This document shows positions 18,346-27,313 of a stretch of 64,000 nucleotides of DNA, one piece after another. The translations under genes and the position numbers were made by a program. Below the pieces are notes generated by a model. The model did no database searches. It was given only the letters and a program-made list of their open reading frames with translations, and had not been told where the DNA came from. Origin of the DNA: Strigamia acuminata. Lineage: Eukaryota; Arthropoda; Chilopoda; Geophilomorpha; Linotaeniidae. Each line of letters starts with the position of its first letter. Position 1 is the first letter of the stretch. The stretch covers positions 620,001 through 684,000 of the forward strand of contig OX442317.1 of NCBI GenBank assembly GCA_949358305.1, in the 5' to 3' direction.

Positions 18346-20021
18346 ATGAACAACTTTGGCTTCTGATTAATCGGCATTCTCACAACAGTTATGGGCCTCA
18401 GCATCATCTGCATAAACATCTACATCGAAAACGATCCTTCGAGCAGCCAGTTTCCAAACACCGTGACCCCAGGCTCGCCCGAAGAGTTTGCAATCTTCAC
18501 CCCCGGATGCAAAATCCCAAGACTCGACCCCTACCACTCGTCGGTCCTCCAATCCATCAAAAAATACACCGACAAACACCTCAAATGCAACAGCACGCCC
18601 ATGGTGCTCGCGATCGACGACCAAGCGCTCAAAATCAACACGAATCACACGTCCTACAATGCCAACACCGAATGCTACTACAAAAACATCTTCCGCGTGA
18701 ACGAAGACAAAACCGCGTTCTCCAAACCACATTTACTGCACGCCAACGGCACCATCAAAATGACCAACGATTTCGTCACGACCCAGTGTTTCAACGAACT
18801 CAACCAATCGATTAATCAAGATTTCTTCGCCTTCGTACTGGACAAACCCCGAGTGGAGGAACGATGTCGGCGGATCCTCGAACGGGACGAGCGCAACGAA
18901 ACGCTGAGCGTCCTCCTGCTGGGCCTCGACTCGGTGTCGAAAAACTCGTACATCCGCCACATGAAACTGGTGGAAAAACTGATCCGCAAAGAACTGACGT
19001 TCGTCGAACTGCACGGCTACAACAAGGTGGGGCTCAACACCTACCCCAACAGGCTGCCCTTCCAGACGGGCAAGATGCAGGACGAGTTCCGTTTCGACCA
19101 CCGAAAAACGGACCTCAACCAACTGCCCATGGCCTGGAAGGAGTTCGAGCGGCGCGGCTACCGCACGCTCTTCGCCGAGGACTGCTCCAAGATGGCTTCG
19201 TTCAACTACCTCAAGCGCGGCTTCGGAGACCAGCCGACCGACTACTACATGCGTCCGTTCTCCATCGCCGTCGACCAGTCGGAGATGAAGAAACACGTGA
19301 CCACGGCTATCGGTTCGGAGGGGTCCGCACCACCTACGTGGGACACTTGGAGGACAAGCTTCCGTATTTTTTCTTTCTTTTGCCCAAGTGGTTCCTCAAG
19401 ACGCACCCGGAGCACTACGCCAACATGAAGCTGAACGAGCGACGGCTGACCACGCCGTTTGACATGCACGCGACGCTGATGGAGATTGTGCGCGGGCTGG
19501 GGCCCGTGAGCACGCCCGATCCGAGCAGTCGCAGCGTGAGTTTGTTCGCGCCGGTGCCGCTCAACAAGACTTGCGGGGCGGCTAATATACAGTCGGAGTT
19601 CTGCACGTGTTTCCAGCGCAAGCAGATCTCGGTGGAGAGCGACTCGGCAAAGACCGGCACCAGTTTGCTCGTCGGGAACATTAATAGGATGATTTCAGGC
19701 ATGAGGAACGCGTGCGCAGAGTTGGAGTTGGAGGAGATCGTCGAAGTGTCGGCGCACGAAGTGGCCATCAACCGCGGGAAAAAGGAATTGTACACGAATT
19801 TTCTAATAACGTTTGTGGTGAAGCCTAGCATGGCGATTTTTTAGGGGATCGCGCTGTTTAATCACATGGACATGACGGACAAGTACACGACGGAGAAGAA
19901 TATTGACCGGCTCAACAAGTATGGCAATCAGTCATTGTCCATTAACGACCCGCAGCTCAGGCTGTTTTGTTACTGTAATATCATTTACGACGCTAACGAT
20001 GAGGATATAAACATCTCATGA
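18346..20021 (+). pseudogene. DUF229-family protein, copy A (disabled)
   Basis: The full-length frame resembles arthropod DUF229 proteins (alkaline-phosphatase/sulfatase-like fold, function unknown, usually type II membrane proteins). The N-terminus MNNFGF-stop-LIGILTTVMGLSIICINIYI looks like a signal anchor interrupted by TGA at 18364. Translation could restart at ATG 18391, giving 345 residues. Family hallmarks are LLLGLDSVSKNSYIRHMKL, LPFQTGKMQDE, AWKEFERRGY and LFAEDCSKMASFNYLKRGF. Near 19305-19325 (a GGAGGGG run) the frame shifts to VRTTYVGHLEDKLPYFFFLL. A TAG at 19842 replaces the Gln codon of copy B, and the frame then continues to TGA at 20019. The first two lesions are shared with copy B and the TAG is private. 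It lies 5' of the EGF exons on the same strand. Confidence 0.85.
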
Positions 20022-20480
20022 AATGACATCTTTTTGTTTTGTTTTGGTTTATCTAACGAAGCGCGGATTCCTTTTTGATACCGGAAGCAGAGTTTGTGAC
20101 CAAGCGGAAATAAGCAACTGTGATAAATCGCTAGGTGCACTCGATTCATTTTTGGAGTGCAGATTGCACCTAGTGCCAAATTGATTGACACAGAGTTTGT
20201 GACTGTATTTATTGACTCTTAATTAAGGTTATCAATTTGTTCTCCATTTCTTCTCTTGATATTAAAATACAAGTATGATAAGTACGATAATCACTAACGT
20301 TTACATTTACATAAATAAATTATTAGTTTGTTATTATATATTGTTTATTCGTTTTCAAATGGCTTCGAAATGTCGCGCGACATCATTTCTCATTTTTCTA
20401 TTCGACCAAACCAATCAATTGTGCATGTAGATAGGTGTTGTATACAGAGTAGTGTTGCATGGATATTGACGACGAAATCA
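20022..20480. other. spacer between DUF229 copy A and EGF exons
   Basis: No gene is visible. Relative to the mirror segment in the right arm, the left arm lacks 11 bp near 20456, between two TTGCAT direct repeats, consistent with slippage deletion. Confidence 0.5.
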
Positions 20481-20901
20481 AATGCTTCAATGGTGTCACA
20501 ATTCGAACCGCCAGAAATGTATCTGCAAATCGGGTTTTACTGGACGATTTTGCGAAGAACGTGATACGATAAAAATATAAGTAATGTAAAGTCCAAATAA
20601 TAGTTTAATTTTTTAGCAATGTGCACTGATTGGTGCCTTAACGGTGGACGTAGCATCGACCCTACTCGATGCACCTGCATGTGCGGATTTACTGGACGAA
20701 GATGCGCATCAGGTATTTTTTTTTAATTCATTAAATATCGGAATTGTTTAATTTTTTTTCTTTTAGATTATCATACTTGGCATCGTTTCCGAAGGATTCA
20801 TAACAACAATTGTCAGTCACAGCTGGTCGGCTCGGTATGCACGAAACAATTGGAATGCTGTACTGGATTTTTAAAAAATATTCATAGCACCGACTGCCAA
20901 G
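20481..20901 (+). CDS. EGF-type and cysteine-rich exons, left arm (partial gene)
   Basis: Three exons share phase-1 junctions. Exon 1 ends at 20560 (donor GAAC|GTGATA) and reads WCHNSNRQKCICKSGFTGRF then CEE, the C-terminal half of an EGF module; its upstream part cannot be kept in one frame. Exon 2 (20617-20712) reads CTDWCLNGGRSIDP then CTCMCGFTGRRC, an EGF module. Exon 3 (20767-20901) has CQSQLVGSVCTKQLECCTGF and ends STDCQ, somewhat like a TGF-beta-binding (TB) domain with its adjacent cysteines. This is the domain mix of fibrillin/LTBP-type extracellular matrix proteins, but the protein is incomplete and the assignment tentative. Mirror exons are at 26422-26800. Confidence 0.6.
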
Positions 20902-20968
20902 GTTTATTTTTTTAAATTTTGTGTATATGTGTGCTGTACTAATGTCGTATTTTTATTCATTTTATTAG

Positions 20969-21094
20969 ATATTGATGAATGTGATGCGATTACTAACATT
21001 TGCGCGGAAGGAGTTTGCAAAAACACAATCGAGTCGTACACTTGCGCTTGTAGAGACGGCCACGAAAGAAATATCGATACAAATTTATGCGAAG
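20969..21094 (+). CDS. calcium-binding EGF exon, left arm
   Basis: A 126-base phase-1 exon (acceptor TTTATTAG, donor GAAG|GTAAAAG) encodes DIDECDAITNICAEGVCKNT, then ESYTCACRDGHERN, then CEG. It is intact, with the normal six cysteines and the DIDEC calcium-binding start. The 313-bp hairpin array begins at its donor site. The mirror copy is 26233-26358. Confidence 0.8.
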
Positions 21095-22169
21095 GTAAAA
21101 GACTTTTCTTCTGGATGTTCGCCCGTAGCTCTGCAATGGAGCCAGATAGGCATACTCATGCGATAATTAAACGATTTTTTACGTCATTTCACGTCGATTG
21201 GGCCTATTTCCGGCAATTTTTCAATTTTGGACGATTTTAGCAAAAACCCAAAGGCTAACCTATGGAGAAATGGCTAAAATCGGCCAAAAATTGAAAAGTG
21301 CCGGAAATAGGCCCAATCGACGTGAAATGACTTGAAAAATCGTTTAATTATCGCATGAGTATGTCTATCTGGCTCCTTTGCCGAGTTATCGGCCAAAAAC
21401 AGACTTCTCCAAAGACTTTTCTTCCGGTTTTTTGCCTGTAGCTCCGCAATGGAGCCAGATAGGCATACTCATGCGATAATTAAACGATTTTTTACGTCAT
21501 TTCACGTCGATTGGGCCTATTTCCGGCAATTTTTCAATTTTGGACGATTTTAGCAAAAACCCAAAGGCTAACCTATGGAGAAATGGCTAAAATCGGCCAA
21601 AAATTGAAAAGTGCCGGAAATAGGCTTAATCGACGTGAAATGACTTAAAAAATCGTTTAATTATCGCATGAGTATGTCTATCTGGCTCCTTTGCCGAGTT
21701 ATCGGCCAAAAACAGACTTCTCCAAAGACTTTTCTTCCGGTTTTTTGCCTGTAGCTCCGCAATGGAGCCAGATAGGCATACTCATGCGATAATTAAACGA
21801 TTTTTTACGTCATTTCACGTCGATTGGGCCTATTTCCGGCAATTTTTCAATTTTGGACGATTTTAGCAAAAACCCAAAGGCTAACCTATGGAGAAATGGC
21901 TAAAATCGGCCAAAAATTGAAAAGTGCCGGAAATAGGCCCAATCGACGTGAAATGACTTAAAAAATCGTTTAATTATCGCATGAGTATGCCTATCTGGCT
22001 CCATTGCAGAGCTACAGGCGAACATCCAGAAGAAAAGTCTTTTAGCTTCGCATAAATTCCAACTTAGGTTCTGGATGTTCAAATTTCATCTACGATAAAA
22101 CATGAACAATAAAACATGAGCAAAAATGAAAGATTTCAATTTTTTAACTCTTAAAACTCTTTATTTCAG
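21095..22169. repeat. tandem array of 313-bp hairpin units, three copies (left arm)
   Basis: GCCAGATAGGCATACTCATG recurs at 21141, 21454 and 21767, a period of exactly 313 bp. Each unit is itself a near-palindrome: the segment from GGAGCCAGATA through CGATAATTAAACGATTTTTT, CATTTCACGTCGATTGGGCC and GGCAATTTTTCAATTTT returns in inverse order after a short centre containing AACCCAAAGGCTAACCTATG. The whole array is bracketed by inverted copies of the sequence around the exon donor (TTATGCGAAGGTAAAAGACT at the left; its complement near 22036-22060), so a piece of coding exon end is duplicated in inverse orientation. The right arm has four units. Confidence 0.92.
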
Positions 22170-22258
22170 ACGATAACAAAATGCGTGGAGCTGGAGACGA
22201 GCGGTTCAGCATCGTGTCAGAATACTGCAGGAAGGAAGCTTACACGGCCAATGGATAA
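22170..22258 (+). CDS. putative terminal exon of the EGF gene, left arm
   Basis: After an acceptor (TTATTTCAG) the phase-1 reading continues from the previous exon as DDNKMRGAGDERFSIVSEYC, then RKEAYTANG, and stops at TAA (22256-22258). The alternative frame is cysteine-containing (KCVELETSGSASCQNTAG) and open to a TAA at 22273. No domain is recognised. The exon is fully mirrored (89 bases) at 24756-24844. Confidence 0.4.
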
Positions 22259-22440
22259 ACGCAACAATTGTTGTTAATTTAATATCCTAACAAGTGTGCG
22301 GAATTAGTATCAGCAGGAATTAAAAAATTGTTAGTTTTTTTGCTTAAAAAAATGTATCAAACACTAGGCATTTTATCTTTATTTCCATTCCATTTTATTC
22401 TTTCTCTTGTTTTTCTCCTCACTTGTGGTTTTTGTGCTCT
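22259..22440. other. 3' flank of the EGF exons, left arm
   Basis: AT-rich, no feature seen. It leads into the composite satellite. Confidence 0.4.
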
Positions 22441-23440
22441 CACTCGTTTATCTTCTTTCACTCGTTTTTCTTCTTTCACTCGTTGTTTTTCTCCTCTTAT
22501 TCGTTGTGTTTCTCCTCTTATTCGTTGTGTTTCTCCTCTTATTCGTTGTGTTTCTTCTCTTATTCGGTGTTTCTTCTCTCACTCGTTTTTCTTTTCTCAT
22601 TCGTTGTTTATCTGCTTTCACTCGTTGTTTTTCTGCTCCCACTTGTTTTTATTCTTTCACTCGTTTTTCTTTTCTCATTCGTTGTTTCTTCTCACTCATT
22701 TTTCTTCTCTTATTCGTTGTTTCTTCTCACTCGTTTTTCTTCTCTTATTCGTTGTTTCTTTTCACTCGTTTTTCTTCTCTTATTCGTTGTTTCTTCTCAC
22801 TCGTTTTTCTTCTCTTATTCGTTGTTTCTTCTCACTCGTTTTTCTTCTCTTATTCGTTGTTTCTTCTCACTCGTTTTTCTTCTCTTATTCGTTGTTTCTT
22901 CTCACTCATTTTTCTTCTCTTATTCGTTGTTTCTTCTCACTCGTTTTTCTTCTCTTATTCGTTGTTTCTTCTCACTCATTTTTCTTCTCTTATTCGTTGT
23001 TTCTTTTCACTCGTTTTTCTTCTCTTATTCGTTGTTTCTTCTCACTCGTTTTTCTTCTCTTATTCGTTGTTTCTTCTCACTCATTTTTCTGCTCCCACTT
23101 GTTTTTATTCTTTCACTCGTTTTTCTTCTCTTATTCGTTGTTTCTTCTCACTCATTTTTCTTCTCTCATTCATTGTTTCTTTTCACTCGTTTTTCTTCTC
23201 TTATTCGTTGTTTCTTCTCACTCATTTTTCTTCTCTCATTCATTGTTTCTTTTCACTCGTTTTTCTTCTCTTATTCGTTGTTTCTTTTCACTCGTTTTTC
23301 TTCTTTTATTCGTTGTTTCTTCTCACTCGTTTTTCTTCTCTTCGTTTCTTTTCTCTTCTTTTCTCTTCTCTCACTCTTTTCTCTTCTCTCATTTGTTTCG
23401 TTTCGTTTCTCTTCTCTCGCTCGCTCGTTTTTTTTTTTGG
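22441..23440. repeat. composite pyrimidine satellite, left arm (35-bp unit expanded)
   Basis: It starts with about four copies of a 21-bp unit built on TTCGTTGTGTTTCTCCTCTT, then many copies (roughly 15-20) of a 35-bp unit containing CACTCGTTTTTCTTCTCTTA and TTCGTTGTTTCTTCT. All three plus-strand frames are open for more than 350 codons, giving meaningless Phe/Ser/Leu-rich ORFs. The mirror array at 23995-24600 has the opposite balance of units. Confidence 0.93.
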
Positions 23441-23514
23441 AATTAAATTTTTTTTTTTTATTGGATAGTGTGTTTAATTTTATTTTGAAGTATTATAAAA
23501 AAAACTAAAAATGA

Positions 23515-23919
23515 CGCTATCTGGTGGCGAAAACGCGAACTAAAAATAACGCCACCTGGTGGCGAAAACACGAACTAATGTAGAATGAAATTTCTATTAG
23601 TTCTTGTCATTGCCACCAGAGGGCGCTGCTAAAAAAAAGTGACTGGATCTTCTGTATATTTTGCCGTGACGTCATATGACGTCATGTGACGTCACCGTAA
23701 TACCGCCACCAGATGGCGCTGTTAAAAAAAAGTGAGTGAATCAAAAATATATATTTGGTTGCGCCATCTGGTGGCGGTATTACGGTGACGTCATATGACG
23801 TCACGGCAGAATATACAGAAGATCCAGTCACTTTTTTTAGCAGCGCCCTCTGGTGGCAATGACAAGAACTAATAGAAATTTCATTCTACATTAGTTCGTG
23901 TTTTCGCCACCAGATAGCG
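23515..23919. promoter_or_regulatory. cluster of CTCF-like and CRE motifs at the palindrome centre
   Basis: CTCF-core-like sites occur at 23515-23529, 23550-23564 (CGCCACCTGGTGGCG, self-complementary), 23612-23629 (GCCACCAGAGGGCGCTGC), 23704-23719 (CGCCACCAGATGGCGC), 23761-23776, 23840-23857 and 23905-23919. TGACGTCA (cAMP-response element) occurs at 23667, 23677, 23687, 23786 and 23796. Motif identity is seen directly; binding and function are inference from known CTCF and CREB/ATF consensus sequences. Confidence 0.5.
23720..23760. other. 41-bp spacer of the long inverted repeat
   Basis: The unpaired centre, AT-rich (GTTAAAAAAAAGTGAGTGAA and following). Part of it repeats the sequence after the CTCF-like site at 23612, so it belongs to a 38-bp direct repeat spaced 94 bp. 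Confidence 0.85.
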
Positions 23920-23994
23920 TCATTTTTAGTTTTTTTTATAATACTTCAAAATAAAATTAAACACACTATCCAATAAAAAAAAAAAATTTAATTT

Positions 23995-24600
23995 CAAAAA
24001 AAAAACGAGCGAGCGAGAGAAGAGAAACGAAACGAGAAGAAAAATGAGTGAGAAGAAACAACGAATAAGAGAAGAAACAACGAATAAGAGAAGAAACAAC
24101 GAATAAGAGAAGAAAAACGAGTGAGAAGAAACAACGAATAAGAGAAGAAAAACGAGTGAAAAGAAACAATGAATGAGAGAAGAAAAACGAGTGAAAGAAT
24201 AAAAACAAGTGGGAGCAGAAAAACAACGAGTGAGAGCAGATAAACAACGAATGAGAAAAGAAAAACGAGCGAGAAGAAAATCGAGTGAGAGAAGAAACAC
24301 CGAATAAGAGAAGAAACACAACGAATAAGAGGAGAAACACAACGAATAAGAGGAGAAACACAACGAATAAGAGGAGAAACACAACGAATAAGAGGAGAAA
24401 CACAACGAATAAGAGGAGAAACACAACGAATAAGAGGAGAAACACAACGAATAAGAGGAGAAACACAACGAATAAGAGGAGAAACACAACGAATAAGAGG
24501 AGAAACACAACGAATAAGAGGAGAAAAACAACGAGTGAAAGAAGAAAAACGAGTGAAAGAAGATAAACGAGTGAGAGCACAAAAACCACAAGTGAGGAGA
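23995..24600. repeat. composite satellite, right arm (21-bp unit expanded)
   Basis: Reverse-complement counterpart of the left satellite. The 21-bp unit is present 11 times in tandem near 24300-24530 (translated as NKRRNTT repeats), against four in the left arm, while only a few 35-bp units remain. Confidence 0.92.
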
Positions 24601-24755
24601 AAAACAAGAGAAAGAATAAAATGGAATGGAAATAAAGATAAAATGCCTAGTGTTTGATACATTTTTTTAAGCAAAAAAACTAACAATTTTTTAATTCCTG
24701 CTGATACTAATTCCGCACACTTGTTAGGATATTAAATTAACAACAATTGTTGCGT

Positions 24756-24844
24756 TTATCCATTGGCCGTGTAAGCTTCCTTCCTGCAGTATTCTGACAC
24801 GATGCTGAACCGCTCGTCTCCAGCTCCACGCATTTTGTTATCGT
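24756..24844 (-). CDS. putative terminal exon of the EGF gene, right arm
   Basis: Mirror of 22170-22258 with the same acceptor, length (89 bases) and TAA. No domain recognised. Confidence 0.4.
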
Positions 24845-26232
24845 CTGAAATAAAGAGTTTTAAGAGTTAAAAAATTGAAATCTTTCATTTTTGCTCATGT
24901 TTTATTGTTCATGTTTTATCGTAGATGAAATTTGAACATCCAGAACCTAAGTTGGAATTTATGCGAAGGTAAAAGACTTTTCTTCTGGATGTTCGCCTGT
25001 AGCTCTGCAATGGAGCCAGATAGGCATACTCATGCGATAATTAAACGATTTTTTAAGTCATTTCACGTCGATTGGGCCTATTTCCGGCACTTTTCAATTT
25101 TTGGCCGATTTTAGCCATTTCTCCATAGGTTAGCCTTTGGGTTTTTGCTAAAATAGTCCAAAATTGAAAAATTGCCGGAAATAGGCCCAATCGACGTGAA
25201 ATGACGTAAAAAATCGTTTAATTATCGCATGAGTATGCCTATCTGGCTCCATTGCGGAGCTACAGGCAAAAAACCGGAAGAAAAGTCTTTGGAGAAGTCT
25301 GTTTTTGGCCGATAACTCGGCAAAGGAGCCAGATAGACATACTCATGCGATAATTAAACGATTTTTTAAGTCATTTCACGTCGATTGGGCCTATTTCCGG
25401 CACTTTTCAATTTTTGGCCGATTTTAGCCATTTCTCCATAGGTTAGCCTTTGGGTTTTTGCTAAAATCGTCCAAAATTGAAAAATTGCCGGAAATAGGCC
25501 CAATCGACGTGAAATGACGTAAAAAATCGTTTAATTATCGCATGAGTATGCCTATCTGGCTCCATTGCGGAGCTACAGGCAAAAAACCGGAAGAAAAGTC
25601 TTTGGAGAAGTCTGTTTTTGGCCGATAACTCGGCAAAGGAGCCAGATAGACATACTCATGCGATAATTAAACGATTTTTTAAGTCATTTCACGTCGATTA
25701 AGCCTATTTCCGGCACTTTTCAATTTTTGGCCGATTTTAGCCATTTCTCCATAGGTTAGCCTTTGGGTTTTTGCTAAAATCGTCCAAAATTGAAAAATTG
25801 CCGGAAATAGGCCCAATCGACGTGAAATGACGTAAAAAATCGTTTAATTATCGCATGAGTATGCCTATCTGGCTCCATTGCGGAGCTACAGGCAAAAAAC
25901 CGGAAGAAAAGTCTTTGGAGAAGTCTGTTTTTGGCCGATAACTCGGCAAAGGAGCCAGATAGACATACTCATGCGATAATTAAACGATTTTTCAAGTCAT
26001 TTCACGTCGATTGGGCCTATTTCCGGCACTTTTCAATTTTTGGCCGATTTTAGCCATTTCTCCATAGGTTAGCCTTTGGGTTTTTGCTAAAATCGTCCAA
26101 AATTGAAAAATTGCCGGAAATAGGCCCAATCGACGTGAAATGACGTAAAAAATCGTTTAATTATCGCATGAGTATGCCTATCTGGCTCCATTGCAGAGCT
26201 ACGGGCGAACATCCGAAAGAAAAGTCTTTTAC
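24845..26232. repeat. tandem array of 313-bp hairpin units, four copies (right arm)
   Basis: Mirror of the left array. This interval is 1388 bp against 1075 bp on the left, a difference of exactly one 313-bp unit with no other net length change. Confidence 0.92.
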
Positions 26233-26358
26233 CTTCGCATAAATTTGTATCAATATTTCTTTCGTGGCCGTCTCTACAAGCGCAAGTGTACGACTCGATT
26301 GTGTTTTTGCAAACTCCTTCCGCACAAATGTTAGTAATCGCATCACATTCATCAATAT
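26233..26358 (-). CDS. calcium-binding EGF exon, right arm
   Basis: A 126-base exon, mirror of 20969-21094, encoding DIDECDAITNICAEGVCKNT and following with all six cysteines. Splice sites are preserved. Confidence 0.8.
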
Positions 26359-26421
26359 CTAATAAAATGAATAAAAATACGACATCAGTACAGCATATAC
26401 ACAAAATTTAAAAAAATAAAC

Positions 26422-26800
26422 CTTGGCAGTCTGTGCTATAAATATTTTTTAAAAATCCCGTACAGCATTCCAATTGTTTCGTGCATACCGAGCCGACCAG
26501 CTGTGACTGACAATTGTTGTTATGAATCCTTCGGAAACGATGCCAAGTATGATAATCTAAAAGAAAAAAAATTAAACAATTCCGATATTTAATGAATTAA
26601 AAAAAAATACCTGATGCGCATCTTCGTCCAGTAAATCCGCACATGCAGGTGCATCGAGTAGGGTCGATGCTACGTCCACCGTTAAGGCACCAATCAGTGC
26701 ACATTGCTAAAAAAATTAAACTATTATTTGGACTTTACATTACTTATATTTTTATCGTATCACGTTCTTCGCAAAATCGTCCAGTAAAACCCGATTTGCA
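26422..26800 (-). CDS. EGF-type and cysteine-rich exons, right arm (partial gene)
   Basis: Mirror of the left-arm exons: the TB-like exon at 26422-26556 (135 bases), an EGF exon at 26611-26706 (96 bases) and an EGF half-module starting its donor at 26764. Reading frames and splice sites are the same as in the left arm. Confidence 0.6.
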
Positions 26801-27313
26801 GATACATTTCTGGCGGTTCGAATTGTGACACCATTGAAGCATTTGATTTCGTCGTCAATATCCATGCAATACCTATGCAACACTACTCTGTATACAACAC
26901 CTATCTACATGCACAATTGATTGGTTTGGTCGAATAGAAAAATGAGAAATGATGTCGCGCGACATTTCGAAGCCATTTGAAAACGAATAAACAATAGATA
27001 ATAACAAACTAATAATTTATTTATGTAAATGTAAACGTTAGTGATTATCGTACTTATCATACTTGTATTTTAATAACAAGAGAAGAAATGGAGAACAAAT
27101 TGATAACCTTAATTAAGAGTCAATAAATACAGTCACAAACTCTGTGTCAATCAATTTGGCACTAGGTGCAACCTGCACTCCAAAAATGAATCGAGTGCAC
27201 CTAGCGATTTATCACAGTTGCTCATTTCCGTTTGGTCACAAACTCTGCTTCCGGTATCAAAAAGGAATCCGCGCTTCGTTAGATCAACCAAAACAAAACA
27301 AAAAGATGTCATT
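26801..27313. other. spacer between EGF exons and DUF229 copy B
   Basis: Mirror of 20022-20480. It contains the 11 bp missing from the left arm, between TTGCAT direct repeats. Confidence 0.5.

Larger units (their letters stand above)
17768..23719. repeat. long inverted repeat, left arm (about 5.95 kb)
   Basis: From CTTATCACAAACATTTTCGG to CGCCACCAGATGGCGC, this arm is the reverse complement of 23761-29557. Gene copies, exon lengths (for example 126, 135, 96 and 89 bases) and intron lengths agree between arms, apart from array copy-number changes and scattered substitutions. The spacer between arms is 41 bp. The outer edge falls at the end of a pyrimidine-rich simple repeat. Confidence 0.95.

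Noticed and set aside
18367-19296. Long antisense frames (121 and 187 codons) opposite DUF229 copy A, and their mirrors in copy B
   Set aside because: Shadow frames of GC-rich coding sequence; no homology pattern.
22328-23508. Three overlapping plus-strand ORFs of 350-370 codons rich in Phe, Ser and Leu
   Set aside because: They are translations of the pyrimidine satellite in all three frames and have no domain or splice context.
23926-24686. Minus-strand ORFs of 210-230 codons in the right arm
   Set aside because: Mirror of the same satellite; repeat artefacts.
21095-26232. Regular direct repeats that might suggest a CRISPR array
   Set aside because: 313-bp hairpin units in a eukaryotic intron; no short repeat-spacer pattern and no cas genes.
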